64,000 nucleotides of DNA from Pseudomonadota bacterium (GTDB taxonomy: Bacteria; Pseudomonadota; Gammaproteobacteria; Steroidobacterales; Steroidobacteraceae): the NCBI GenBank assembly GCA_021792555.1, contig JAJYUL010000003.1:1-64000 (forward strand), given 5' to 3'. The stretch's first letter is position 1. Each line of letters opens with the position of its first letter. Below, in pieces: positions 9,423 to 18,753 of this stretch. The translations under genes and the position numbers were made by a program. The notes beneath the pieces were generated by a model. The model saw nothing but the letters and a program-made list of their open reading frames with translations, did no database searches and was not told the origin of the DNA.

Positions 9423-9453
9423 GGCTGCGGACCGGCGGCCGCCGGCGGGCCGC

Positions 9454-10158
9454 TCAGGGCTCCTCGGCGGCCTCGGGGTCGCTCGGCTGGGTCTGCCAGC
9501 CGAGCGCCAGGGTGCGCGCCTGGGCGTCGAGGAAGCTCTCGCGCAGCCGGTTGCACACCAGGCAGAACAGCTCCGCGGTCCGCTCGGCATCGTAGCTCGC
9601 CGAGTGCGCGCTCGAGGGATCCCACTCGAGCCCCGCCACCATCGCCGCTTTGGCGAGCACCGTCTGGCCGAGCCCTGCGCCGGCGAGCGTCGCGGTGTCG
9701 AAGCACGAGAACGGATGGAAGGGATTGCGCTTGATGTCGGCCCGCTTGACCGTGGCGTTGAGAAAGCCGAGGTCGAACGCGGCGTTGTGGCCGACCAGAA
9801 TGGCGCGCCGGCAGCCGTAGTCGCGCATGGCGTGGCGGATTTCCCGAAAGATCCTCTGCAGCGCGTCGCGCTCAGGCAGCGCCGGGCGCAGCGGATGATA
9901 CGGGTCGATGCCGTTGACCTGCAGCGCCGCCGGCTCGATGCGCGCGCCCTCGAACGGCTTGACGTGATAGCAGTGCGTCACGCCGCGGCGCAGGACGCCA
10001 TCGGCGTCGATGTCGATCATCACTGCGGCGATCTCAAGGAGCGCATCGGTGGCGGCATTGAACCCGCCGGTCTCGACGTCGACCACCACGGGCAAAAATC
10101 CGCGAAAGCGCCCCGCCATCGGCCCGGGGGGCGCCTGTGCCGTGGGAGTCTCGCTCAT
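9454..10158 (-). CDS. rnt: ribonuclease T
   Basis: [80 protein letters not shown]. Confidence 0.95.
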   Translation of the reverse strand: MSETPTAQAPPGPMAGRFRGFLPVVVDVETGGFNAATDALLEIAAVMIDIDADGVLRRGVTHCYHVKPFEGARIEPAALQVNGIDPYHPLRPALPERDALQRIFREIRHAMRDYGCRRAILVGHNAAFDLGFLNATVKRADIKRNPFHPFSCFDTATLAGAGLGQTVLAKAAMVAGLEWDPSSAHSASYDAERTAELFCLVCNRLRESFLDAQARTLALGWQTQPSDPEAAEEP

Positions 10159-11210
10159 GTCTCCTCCACCGCGGCGATGCGCCAGCCGATGCGCTCGCCG
10201 GCCCGCAGCCCGATGAGCTCGCCGGCGCCGAACGGATACGACGGCGGCACGTCCCAGGCCGTTTTCACCAGGCGCACCCGCCCGCCGTTGCGCGGCAGGC
10301 CGTAGAAATCCGCGCCGTGGTGGGCGGCGAAGGCCTCCAGCCGATCCAGCGCGCCCATGGCCTCGAAGGCCTCCGCGTACAGCTCGAGCGCGGCATGCGC
10401 GGAGAAGATCCCGGCGCAGCCGCAGGCGCTCTCCTTGGCCGAGCGGGCGTGCGGGGCGCTGTCGGTGCCGAGAAACAGCCGTGGACTGCCGCCGCGCACG
10501 GCTGCGCAGAGCGCCTCGCGGTCCGCCTCGGATTTCAGCACCGGCAGGCAGTAGTGGTGCGGACGGATGCCCCCGGCGAACAGCGCATTGCGGTTCATCA
10601 GCAGATGCTGCGGCGTCACCGTCGCGGCGATGCCCTCGCGGGCTCCCAGCACGAACTCGACTGCCGCGCGCGTGGTGATGTGTTCGAACACGATGCGCAG
10701 GCGCGCGAAGCGCTCGGCGAGCGGCGCGAGCACGGTGTCGATGAAACGCGCCTCCCGGTCGAACACATCGACGCGCGGATCGGTGACCTCGCCGTGCACC
10801 TGCAGCGCCAGTCCCGTCTCCTGCAGCCGCTCGAGCAGCCCGTACACCGCGCGGATGTCCGTCACGCCCGCGTCCGAGTGGGTCGTGGCGCCGGCCGGAT
10901 AGAGCTTGAAGCCGAGGATGCAGCCGCTCTCGCGGGCGCGCTCGGCCTCCTCGGCCGGGGTCTGGTCCGTCAGATACAGGCTCATCAACGGCGTGAAGGG
11001 CGCCCCCGCCGGCACGGCGGCCAGGATCCTCTGGCGGTAGGCAAGCGCCTCGGCCGTGGTGCGTACCGGCGGCCGCAGGTTCGGCATGATCAGCGCGCGC
11101 GCGAAGCGCGCCGCGCTGAACGGCACGACGGCCGCGAGCGCCTCGCCGTCGCGCACGTGCAGATGGAAGTCATCCGGGCGGCGCAGCGTGACCGCGCCCG
11201 AGGCGTTCAT
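10155..11210 (-). CDS. pyrC: dihydroorotase
   Basis: [59 protein letters not shown]. Confidence 0.95.
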   Translation of the reverse strand: MNASGAVTLRRPDDFHLHVRDGEALAAVVPFSAARFARALIMPNLRPPVRTTAEALAYRQRILAAVPAGAPFTPLMSLYLTDQTPAEEAERARESGCILGFKLYPAGATTHSDAGVTDIRAVYGLLERLQETGLALQVHGEVTDPRVDVFDREARFIDTVLAPLAERFARLRIVFEHITTRAAVEFVLGAREGIAATVTPQHLLMNRNALFAGGIRPHHYCLPVLKSEADREALCAAVRGGSPRLFLGTDSAPHARSAKESACGCAGIFSAHAALELYAEAFEAMGALDRLEAFAAHHGADFYGLPRNGGRVRLVKTAWDVPPSYPFGAGELIGLRAGERIGWRIAAVEET

Positions 11211-12748
11211 GGGTGTTTCTCCAGAGCCTGCAGGATGTTCTGCCGCACGAGCAGCTCGAGCGCGAAGCGCACACCGAAGCCGGTGATGTCGGTGGTGACG
11301 TGCCCGAGGCCGCCGCTGCGTGTCGCCGAGGACAGGTCCACGTGCGCCCAGGGGATCTCGCGCGGCACGAAGCGGCTGAGAAAGCGGGCCGCGAGGATGT
11401 GATCGCCCTTGCCCTCGACGGCGCACTGCAGCACGTCGGCGACCTTGCTGTCGAGGTCGGCGTCGAAATCCGCATCGAAGGGAAAGGGCCAGACGCGCTC
11501 GCCGCTGGCGCGGCCGGCGGCGAGCAGCCGCTCCTCGAGCGCCGGGCGGTTGGTGAACACTCCGCTCATGCGTTCGGTGAGCGCGTAGACGCACGCGCCG
11601 GTCAGAGTGGCGAAGTCGAGCATCAGGCGCGGGCGCGTGCGCGCGGCGAGCGCCAGCGTGTCGGCGAGCGCCATGCGGCCCTCGGCGTCGCTGTGCACGA
11701 CCTGGATGGTCACGCCGTTGGCCGCGCGCACCACCTCCTGCGGGCGGTAGGCGTGCGGGCCGATGTGGTTCTCGCTGATGGCGAGCCAGGCGTCCGCGGC
11801 GATGGGCGCGCGCAGCTCGGCCAGCGCGATGAGCGTGGCGAGCGCCACGGCGCTGCCGCCCATGTCGGTGTGCATCTCGAGCATGCTGCGATGCGGCTTG
11901 AGGTTCACACCGCCGGTGTCGAACACGATGCCCTTGCCGATCAGGGCCAGATCCGGCGCGCCGGCGCGGCGGCGCGCCGGCCGGTACGAGAGCCGCGCGA
12001 TGCCCGCGTCGCGATGGCCGTTACCGGCCGCGACCGCAAGAAACGCATTCGCGCCCGCGCGGCGCAGCGCGGGCTCGCCGAGCCAGCTCATGCCGAGGCC
12101 GTGGCGGCGCGCCAGGCGCGTGAGCACCGAGTGGTAGGCGCGGGAGTCGAGCATGTTGGGCGGCAGGGCGGTCAGCCAGCGCGCCAGGTTGGTTCCATCG
12201 GCGCTGATGGCCGCGTAGCGCGTATCGAGCGGCGGGTCGCTCGGCAGCACGATGCGGCGCAGCCGCGGCGCAGCGCCGGCGGCGCTCTTGAAGCTCGGCA
12301 GCGCGAACTGCCCGGTGAGCGTCGCGGCGAGCAGCGCCTCGAGCGCGGGCTGGGACCTCGCGGGCGTGCCGATGACCGCCAGTCCCACGCGCTCGGGCGC
12401 GCGTGCGGCGGCTGCCTTGAGCATCTGTCCGGCCAGCTGCAGCTGCTCGAAGGCACTCGCCTGCTCGGGCAGGAATCCCAGCACCGCCAGCGTCTGGCGG
12501 CGGTTCGCAAGCGTGGTGCTGCGCACCGTGCCGGCGCGCGGCCGCTCGCGCGCATGCAGCGCCTGCCAGCGCGCGCTCTCGCTCAGGCGGGCGAGGCTCT
12601 CCCTTCCGGCAGACTCGGGCATCACCACAAGTAGGGTGTCGAGTTCTCCATATGTGCGCGAGCGCACGATTTGCGGGCGTATTGCGGCCGGCAGCAGCGC
12701 AACAGCGCCGCGCGCGCGCGCGCGCCGCTGCGGCCCTTGCTTGACCAT
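11207..12748 (-). CDS. M17 leucyl aminopeptidase family protein (start uncertain: 12748 or 12781)
   Basis: GKGIVFDTGGVNLKPHRSMLEMHTDMGGSA; VHSDAEGRMALADTLALA; DFATLTGACVYALT. Confidence 0.88.
   Translation of the reverse strand: MVKQGPQRRARARGAVALLPAAIRPQIVRSRTYGELDTLLVVMPESAGRESLARLSESARWQALHARERPRAGTVRSTTLANRRQTLAVLGFLPEQASAFEQLQLAGQMLKAAAARAPERVGLAVIGTPARSQPALEALLAATLTGQFALPSFKSAAGAAPRLRRIVLPSDPPLDTRYAAISADGTNLARWLTALPPNMLDSRAYHSVLTRLARRHGLGMSWLGEPALRRAGANAFLAVAAGNGHRDAGIARLSYRPARRRAGAPDLALIGKGIVFDTGGVNLKPHRSMLEMHTDMGGSAVALATLIALAELRAPIAADAWLAISENHIGPHAYRPQEVVRAANGVTIQVVHSDAEGRMALADTLALAARTRPRLMLDFATLTGACVYALTERMSGVFTNRPALEERLLAAGRASGERVWPFPFDADFDADLDSKVADVLQCAVEGKGDHILAARFLSRFVPREIPWAHVDLSSATRSGGLGHVTTDITGFGVRFALELLVRQNILQALEKHP
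12709..12724. repeat. (CG)8 dinucleotide repeat in the 5' coding part of the M17 gene
   Basis: aacagcgccgcgcgcgcgcgcgcgcgccgctg read directly. Confidence 0.8.
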
Positions 12749-12967
12749 CGCGGATGAAACCCGGATTATTGCGCGGCTCATTGACAGGCGACTTTCGCTC
12801 GCACGGAATGCTGGCGGCGCATCCTACCCCATTCGGCCGAGGCGTTTCGCATCGGGTGTATGCGTCGTAGGTCCGAGGGTGCGCCACCGGACCGAGCGGC
12901 GGATGTCGAGGAATTCGACCCCTTGGGTCGCGCGCGCCCGGCGTTGCGCGGCCGAGTGTGAGACCGC

Positions 12968-15640
12968 ATGACCGAACCGCCAAAACTCACAGACATCGAT
13001 CCGGTTGAGACCCAGGAATGGCTCGAGTCGATCGACTCGGTGCTGAAGACCCACGGGCCCCTGCGGGCGCATTTCCTGCTCGACCGGCTGATCGACTACT
13101 CGCGCAGAAGCGGCGCGTATCTGCCGTTCAAGGCCAATACCGCCTACGTCAACAGCATCCCCCCGGGGCGCGAACCGGCCTATCCGGGCAACCGCGAGCT
13201 GGAAAAGCGCATCGAGGCGTACATCCGCTGGAACGCCCTCGCGATGGTCGTGGCGGCGAACCGCAAGTCCTCCGAGTACGGCGGACATCTGGCGAGCTAC
13301 GCCTCCTCGGCGACGCTCTACGAGGTCGGCTTCAACCACTTCTGGCGCGCATCGAGCGCGGAGCACCCGGGGGACCTCGTGTTTTTCCAGGGTCACTCCT
13401 CCCCGGGCATCTACGCGCGCGCCTACCTCGAGGGGCGCCTTACCGAGAGTCAGCTGCATCACTTCCGTCAGGAGGCCGGCGGCCCCGGAGTGGGTCTTTC
13501 CTCCTACCCGCATCCCTGGCTGATGCCGGAGTTCTGGCAGTTTCCGACCGTCTCGATGGGCCTCGGGCCGATGCAGGCGATCTTCCAGGCCCGCTTCATC
13601 CGCTACCTCGAGCACCGCGGGCTGCTCGCGCCGTCCGACCGCAAGGTCTGGGCGTTCCTCGGCGATGGCGAGATGGACGAGCCGGAGTCGATGGGCGCGC
13701 TCACCATGCCGGTGCGCGAGGGCCTCGACAACCTGGTGTTTGTCATCAACTGCAACCTGCAGCGTCTCGACGGCCCGGTGCGCGGCAACGGCAAGATCAT
13801 CCAGGAGCTCGAGGCGGCCTTCCTCGGCGCCGGCTGGAACGTGATCAAGGTGCTGTGGGGCTCGCGCTGGGATCCGCTGCTCGCGCGCGACACGCAGGGC
13901 CTGCTGCGCCGGCTGATGGATGAGTGTGTCGACGGGGAATATCAGAACTTCAAGGCCAAGGGCGGCGCCTACACGCGCGAGCACTTCTTCGGCAAGTACC
14001 CCGAGCTGCGCGCCATGGTCGCCAACATGTCCGATGAGGAGATCTGGCGGCTCAATCGCGGCGGCCACGACGCCCGCAAGGTCTATGCCGCCTACGCCGC
14101 GGCCATGGCGCACAAGGGCCAGCCGACGGTGATCCTCGCCAAGACCGTCAAGGGCTTCGGACTCGGCAAGGGCGGCGAGGGCCAGATGGTCGCGCACCAG
14201 CAGAAGAAGCTCTCCGAGGAGGATCTGCGCGCCTTCCGCGACCGCTTCCATATTCCGATCTCCGACGAGGAGATCGCGCGGCTGCCGTTCCGCAAGCCGC
14301 CGGAGGATTCAGAGGAGGCCCGCTACCTGCGCGAGCGCCGCTCGCATCTCGGCGGGTATCTGCCGGCGCGCCGCCGCGAGGCGCCGCCGCTCGCCGTGCC
14401 GCCGCTCGAGGCGTTCGCCCAGGTGCTCGAGGGCACCGGCGAGCGCGAGATCTCCACCACCATGGCGTTCGTGCGCATCCTGACGGCGCTGCTGAAGGAC
14501 AAGGAGATCGGTAAGAACATCGTGCCGATCGTGCCCGATGAGGCGCGCACCTTCGGCATGGAGGGGCTGTTCCGCCAGGTCGGCATCTACTCCTCGGTCG
14601 GGCAGCTCTACACCCCGCAGGACGCCGACACCCTCATGTCCTACCGCGAGGACAAGAAGGGGCAGATTATCGAGGAGGGCATCAACGAGGCGGGCGCGCT
14701 GTGCTCGTGGATCGCCGCCGGCACCGCCTACAGCAATCACGGCGTCAGCATGGTGCCGTTCTACATCTTCTATTCGATGTTCGGCTTCCAGCGCGTCGGG
14801 GACTTCATCTGGGCGGCGGGCGACCAGCAGGTGCGCGGCTTCCTGATCGGTGCGACCGCCGGGCGCACCACGCTCGCCGGCGAGGGGCTGCAGCACCAGG
14901 ACGGGCACAGCCAGCTCGTGGCCACCACCGTGCCGAACTGCATCGCCTACGATCCGGCCTACGGCTACGAGCTCGCCGTGATCATCCAGGACGGGATGCG
15001 CCGGATGTACATCGAGCAGGAGAACGTTTTCTACTACATCACGACGATGAACGAGAACTACCCGCAGCCGACGCTCCCGCAGGGGGCCGAGGCGGGCATT
15101 CTCAAAGGGGCTTACCGCGTGCATGCGCCCGCCAAGGGCGGCAAGCTGCGCGCCACGCTGCTCGGCTCGGGCACGATCCTGCGCGAGTGTCTGGCCGCGG
15201 CCGCCCAGCTCGAGGCCGACTACGGCGTGCGCGCCGAGGTGTTCTCGGTGACCAGCTTCAGCGAACTGCGCCGCGAAGCGCTCGAGTGCGAGCGCTGGAA
15301 CCTGCTGCACCCCGGCAAGCCCGCGCGCACGGCCTACGTGAGCGAGTGCTTCGCGCAGGCCAAGGGTCCGTTCATCGCCGCCACCGATTACGTGCGCGCC
15401 GTGCCCGATCAGATCCGCGAGTGGATGCCGGGCCGGTACGTGAGCCTCGGCACCGACGGGTTCGGGCGTTCGGACGCGCGCGCGGCGCTGCGTCAGCACT
15501 TCGAAGTCGATCGCAACTACATCACGATCGCGGCGCTGAAGGCGCTGGCGGATGAGGGCAAGCTCGACGCCTCGGTGGTGAGCGGCGCGATGGACAAGCT
15601 CGGCATCAGCGCCGAGAAGCCCGTTCCCTGGAAAGTCTGA
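12968..15640 (+). CDS. aceE: pyruvate dehydrogenase E1 component, homodimeric type
   Basis: DPVETQEWLESIDSVL..GHASPGIYARAYLEGRL-type TPP region; GDGEMDEPESMGAL; AGRTTLAGEGLQHQDGHS. Confidence 0.98.
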   Translation: MTEPPKLTDIDPVETQEWLESIDSVLKTHGPLRAHFLLDRLIDYSRRSGAYLPFKANTAYVNSIPPGREPAYPGNRELEKRIEAYIRWNALAMVVAANRKSSEYGGHLASYASSATLYEVGFNHFWRASSAEHPGDLVFFQGHSSPGIYARAYLEGRLTESQLHHFRQEAGGPGVGLSSYPHPWLMPEFWQFPTVSMGLGPMQAIFQARFIRYLEHRGLLAPSDRKVWAFLGDGEMDEPESMGALTMPVREGLDNLVFVINCNLQRLDGPVRGNGKIIQELEAAFLGAGWNVIKVLWGSRWDPLLARDTQGLLRRLMDECVDGEYQNFKAKGGAYTREHFFGKYPELRAMVANMSDEEIWRLNRGGHDARKVYAAYAAAMAHKGQPTVILAKTVKGFGLGKGGEGQMVAHQQKKLSEEDLRAFRDRFHIPISDEEIARLPFRKPPEDSEEARYLRERRSHLGGYLPARRREAPPLAVPPLEAFAQVLEGTGEREISTTMAFVRILTALLKDKEIGKNIVPIVPDEARTFGMEGLFRQVGIYSSVGQLYTPQDADTLMSYREDKKGQIIEEGINEAGALCSWIAAGTAYSNHGVSMVPFYIFYSMFGFQRVGDFIWAAGDQQVRGFLIGATAGRTTLAGEGLQHQDGHSQLVATTVPNCIAYDPAYGYELAVIIQDGMRRMYIEQENVFYYITTMNENYPQPTLPQGAEAGILKGAYRVHAPAKGGKLRATLLGSGTILRECLAAAAQLEADYGVRAEVFSVTSFSELRREALECERWNLLHPGKPARTAYVSECFAQAKGPFIAATDYVRAVPDQIREWMPGRYVSLGTDGFGRSDARAALRQHFEVDRNYITIAALKALADEGKLDASVVSGAMDKLGISAEKPVPWKV

Positions 15641-15660
15641 AAGCTGAAGGCAATATCGCG

Positions 15661-16995
15661 ATGAGCGCGGCAGAGAGCCTCGTTGAAGTGCGCGTGCCCG
15701 ACATGGGCAATTTCAAAGACGTCGCCGTCATCGACGTGCTGGTCAAGGCCGGCGACACCATCGAGCCGGAGGCGCCGCTGGTCACGCTGGAGACCGAGAA
15801 GGCGACCATGGACGTCCCCTCGACCGTCGGCGGGGTGATCGAGAAGCTGCACATCGAAAAGGGCGGCACCGTCTCGGCGGGCGATCTGGTCGCCACGGTG
15901 CGCACCCAGGGCGCAGCTGCGGCGGCGCCCGCACCGGCGGCGGCTGCCGCGCCTGCTGCGGCTCCTGCTCCTGCTCCGGCGCCCGCCGCCGCGCCGGCTC
16001 CTGCTCCTGCTCCGGCACCCGCGGCGCCTGCTGCCCCTGCGGCGACCGCGCCGGCGGCGCTGCCGCCGATCAACGAGCCCGGCTTCTCGCGCGCATACGC
16101 CGGACCGAGCGTGCGCAAGTTCGCACGCGAGCTCGGAGTGGATCTCACCCGGGTCAAGGGCAGCGGTGTGAAGGGCCGCATCACGCACGATGACGTCAAG
16201 GCATTCGTCAAGAGTGCCATGAGCGGTTCAGGCGGCGGCGGTGGCGGCGGTGCGCTGCCGGCCGTGCCGGCGGTGGATTTCGCCGCGTTCGGTCCGATCG
16301 AGACGCAGCCGCTCTCGCGCATTCAGCGCATCTCCGGGCCGCGTCTGCACGCCAGCTGGGTCAACGTGCCGCACGTGACTCAGTTCGACGAGGCGGACAT
16401 CACCGAACTCGAGGCGCTGCGCGCGAAGCTCAAGGACGCGGCTGGCGAGCGCGGCATCAAGCTCACGCCGCTCGCGTTCATCGTGCGGGCCTGCGTCAAG
16501 GCCCTGCAGGCGTTCCCGACGTTCAACGCCTCGCTCGACGCCTCGGGCACGAATCTGATCCTGAAGAAGTACCTCAACATCGGCTTTGCCGCCGACACGC
16601 CGAACGGCCTGGTGGTGCCGGTGCTGCACGAGGCTGACCGCAAGGACGTCTACGAGGTGGCGCGCCAGCTCGGGGAGCTCTCGGGGGCTGCCCGCGCCGG
16701 CAAGCTCGCCGCGGCGCAGATGCAGGGCGGGTGTTTCACGATCTCGAGCCTGGGCGGCATCGGCGGCACCGCCTTCACGCCCATCATCAACGCGCCCGAG
16801 GTGGCCATCCTCGGCGTGTCCCGATCCGCGCACAAGCCCGTCTATCGCGACGGCGCATTCGTGCCGCGCCTGATGCTGCCGCTGTCGCTCTCCTATGATC
16901 ATCGGGTCATCGACGGCGCGGCGGCCGCGCGCTTCACCACCTTCCTTGCCAACACCCTGGCCGATCCCCAGGCGCTGATCGAGGCGGTGCCGTGA
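15661..16995 (+). CDS. aceF: dihydrolipoyllysine-residue acetyltransferase (E2), one lipoyl domain
   Basis: Lipoyl site ETEKATMDVP; E3-binding domain AGPSVRKFARELGVDLTRVKGSGVKGRITHDDV; catalytic SLSYDHRVIDGA. Confidence 0.97.
   Translation: MSAAESLVEVRVPDMGNFKDVAVIDVLVKAGDTIEPEAPLVTLETEKATMDVPSTVGGVIEKLHIEKGGTVSAGDLVATVRTQGAAAAAPAPAAAAAPAAAPAPAPAPAAAPAPAPAPAPAAPAAPAATAPAALPPINEPGFSRAYAGPSVRKFARELGVDLTRVKGSGVKGRITHDDVKAFVKSAMSGSGGGGGGGALPAVPAVDFAAFGPIETQPLSRIQRISGPRLHASWVNVPHVTQFDEADITELEALRAKLKDAAGERGIKLTPLAFIVRACVKALQAFPTFNASLDASGTNLILKKYLNIGFAADTPNGLVVPVLHEADRKDVYEVARQLGELSGAARAGKLAAAQMQGGCFTISSLGGIGGTAFTPIINAPEVAILGVSRSAHKPVYRDGAFVPRLMLPLSLSYDHRVIDGAAAARFTTFLANTLADPQALIEAVP
15905..16060 (+). 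repeat. Ala/Pro-rich interdomain linker coding region with near-identical internal direct repeats
   Basis: ggctcctgctcctgctccggc repeated (gcggctcctgctcctgctccggcgcccgcc / gccggctcctgctcctgctccggcacccgcg). Confidence 0.8.
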
Positions 16996-18740
16996 GCCGC
17001 ATCGAGCTGCTCGTGCCGGATCTGGGCAACTTCAGCGAAGTGGCCGTGGTCGACGTGCTGGTCAAGGCCGGCGAGCGCATCGAGATCGACACGCCGCTGT
17101 TGACCCTCGAGACCGACAAGGCCTCGATGGACGTCCCGGCGACCTCCGCCGGGGTGATCGCCGAGCTGCTCGTGAAGGCCGGGGACAAAGTCTCCAAGGG
17201 CACACCGATCCTGCGGCTGGATACCGAAGCGGCTGCGCCGGCTGCACCGACTCCCGCGCCGGCCCCGGCGCCCGCGCCGACTCCCGCGCCTGCACCCGCT
17301 TCGGCTGCGGCGCCGGTGGCTGCGGCCGGCTTCGACCGCTCGACGCAGCTGCTGGTGCTCGGCGCCGGTCCGGGCGGCTATTCGGCAGCGTTCCGCGCCG
17401 CAGACCTCGGGCTGAAGGTGACGCTGGTCGAGCGCTGGCCCGCGCTCGGCGGAGTGTGTCTGAACGTCGGGTGCATTCCCTCCAAGGCGCTGCTGCACGC
17501 CGCCAAGGTGATCGACGAGGCCGCCGAGATGGGCGCGCACGGCATCAGCTTCGGGACACCCAAGATCGACCGCGCGAAACTGCGCGAGTGGAAGAACTCG
17601 GTGGTCGGCAAGCTCACCGGCGGCCTGACGCTGCTCGCCAAGCAGCGCAAGGTGGATGTGGTGCAGGGCGCCGGCACCTTCCTCGGCCCGAACCTCATCG
17701 AGGTGCGGGGCGAGCACGGCAGCGAGCGCATCCGCTTCGAGCAGTGCATCATCGCCGCGGGCTCCGAGGCGATCCGCCTGCCGGGCGTGCCCGAGGATCC
17801 GCGCCTCATCGACTCCACCGGCGCGCTCGAGCTCGAGGCGTTCAAGGGGCCGATGCTGGTGATCGGCGGCGGCATCATCGGCCTGGAGATGGCCTGCGTG
17901 TACGAGGCGCTCGGCACGCGTGTGACGGTGGTGGAGCTGACGGCGCAGCTCATCCCCGGCTGCGATCCGGATCTGGTCCGCCCGCTCGAGAAGCGGATCC
18001 GGCCGCGCTACGAGCAGATCCTGCTCGGCACCAAGGTGACGCGCGTCGAGGCGCTCGCCGAGGGCCTGCGCGTGAGCTTCGAGGGCGCGAAGGCGCCGGC
18101 AACGGCCACGTACGAGCGGGTGCTGGTCGCGGTCGGCCGGGCCCCGAACGGCAAGCGGATCGGCGCGCAGGCGGCCGGCGTGAACGTCTCGGAGCGCGGC
18201 TTCATTCCCGTCGACAGGCAGATGCGCACCAACGTCCCGCACATCTTCGCGATCGGCGACATCGTCGGGCAGCCCATGCTCGCGCACAAGGCGGTGCACG
18301 AGGCGAAGGTCGCCGCCGAAGTCGCGGCCGGACACAAGAGCGCATTCGATGCGCGGGTGATCCCGTCGGTCGCCTACACCGATCCGGAGATCGCCTGGGT
18401 GGGCCTGACGGAGACCGAAGCGAAGGCCAAGGGCCTGAAAGTCGAAAAGGCCGTGTTCCCGTGGGCGGCGAGCGGCCGCTCGCTCTCACTCGGCCGCGAT
18501 GAGGGCATGACCAAGCTGCTGTTCGACCCGGACACGCGCCGTGTGCTCGGCGGCGGCATCGTCGGCACCAATGCCGGGGAGCTGATCAGCGAAGTGGCGC
18601 TCGCGATCGAGATGGGCTGCGATGCGGCGGATATCGGCCTGACCATCCACCCGCACCCGACACTCTCGGAGACGGTGGGCGCGGCGGCCGAAGCGTTCGA
18701 AGGCACGCTGACGGATCTGTATATCCCGAAGAAGCGCTGA
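16992..18740 (+). CDS. lpdA: dihydrolipoyl dehydrogenase (E3) with N-terminal lipoyl domain, GTG start
   Basis: Lipoyl domain ETDKASMDVP; GAGPGGYSAAFRAADLG; GGVCLNVGCIPSKALL; HPHPTLSE. Confidence 0.97.
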   Translation: MSRIELLVPDLGNFSEVAVVDVLVKAGERIEIDTPLLTLETDKASMDVPATSAGVIAELLVKAGDKVSKGTPILRLDTEAAAPAAPTPAPAPAPAPTPAPAPASAAAPVAAAGFDRSTQLLVLGAGPGGYSAAFRAADLGLKVTLVERWPALGGVCLNVGCIPSKALLHAAKVIDEAAEMGAHGISFGTPKIDRAKLREWKNSVVGKLTGGLTLLAKQRKVDVVQGAGTFLGPNLIEVRGEHGSERIRFEQCIIAAGSEAIRLPGVPEDPRLIDSTGALELEAFKGPMLVIGGGIIGLEMACVYEALGTRVTVVELTAQLIPGCDPDLVRPLEKRIRPRYEQILLGTKVTRVEALAEGLRVSFEGAKAPATATYERVLVAVGRAPNGKRIGAQAAGVNVSERGFIPVDRQMRTNVPHIFAIGDIVGQPMLAHKAVHEAKVAAEVAAGHKSAFDARVIPSVAYTDPEIAWVGLTETEAKAKGLKVEKAVFPWAASGRSLSLGRDEGMTKLLFDPDTRRVLGGGIVGTNAGELISEVALAIEMGCDAADIGLTIHPHPTLSETVGAAAEAFEGTLTDLYIPKKR

Positions 18741-18753
18741 GCGCGCTCAGCGC
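18734..18753. terminator. 20-bp perfect palindrome GCGCTGAGCGCGCTCAGCGC containing both stop codons of lpdA and paaK; candidate bidirectional terminator
   Basis: Direct reading; TGA 18738-18740 (+) and TCA 18747-18749 (TGA on -). Confidence 0.5.

Noticed and set aside
15905-16060. CRISPR-like or minisatellite array in aceF
   Set aside because: Repeats are in-frame Ala/Pro codon repeats of a linker, with no unique spacers.
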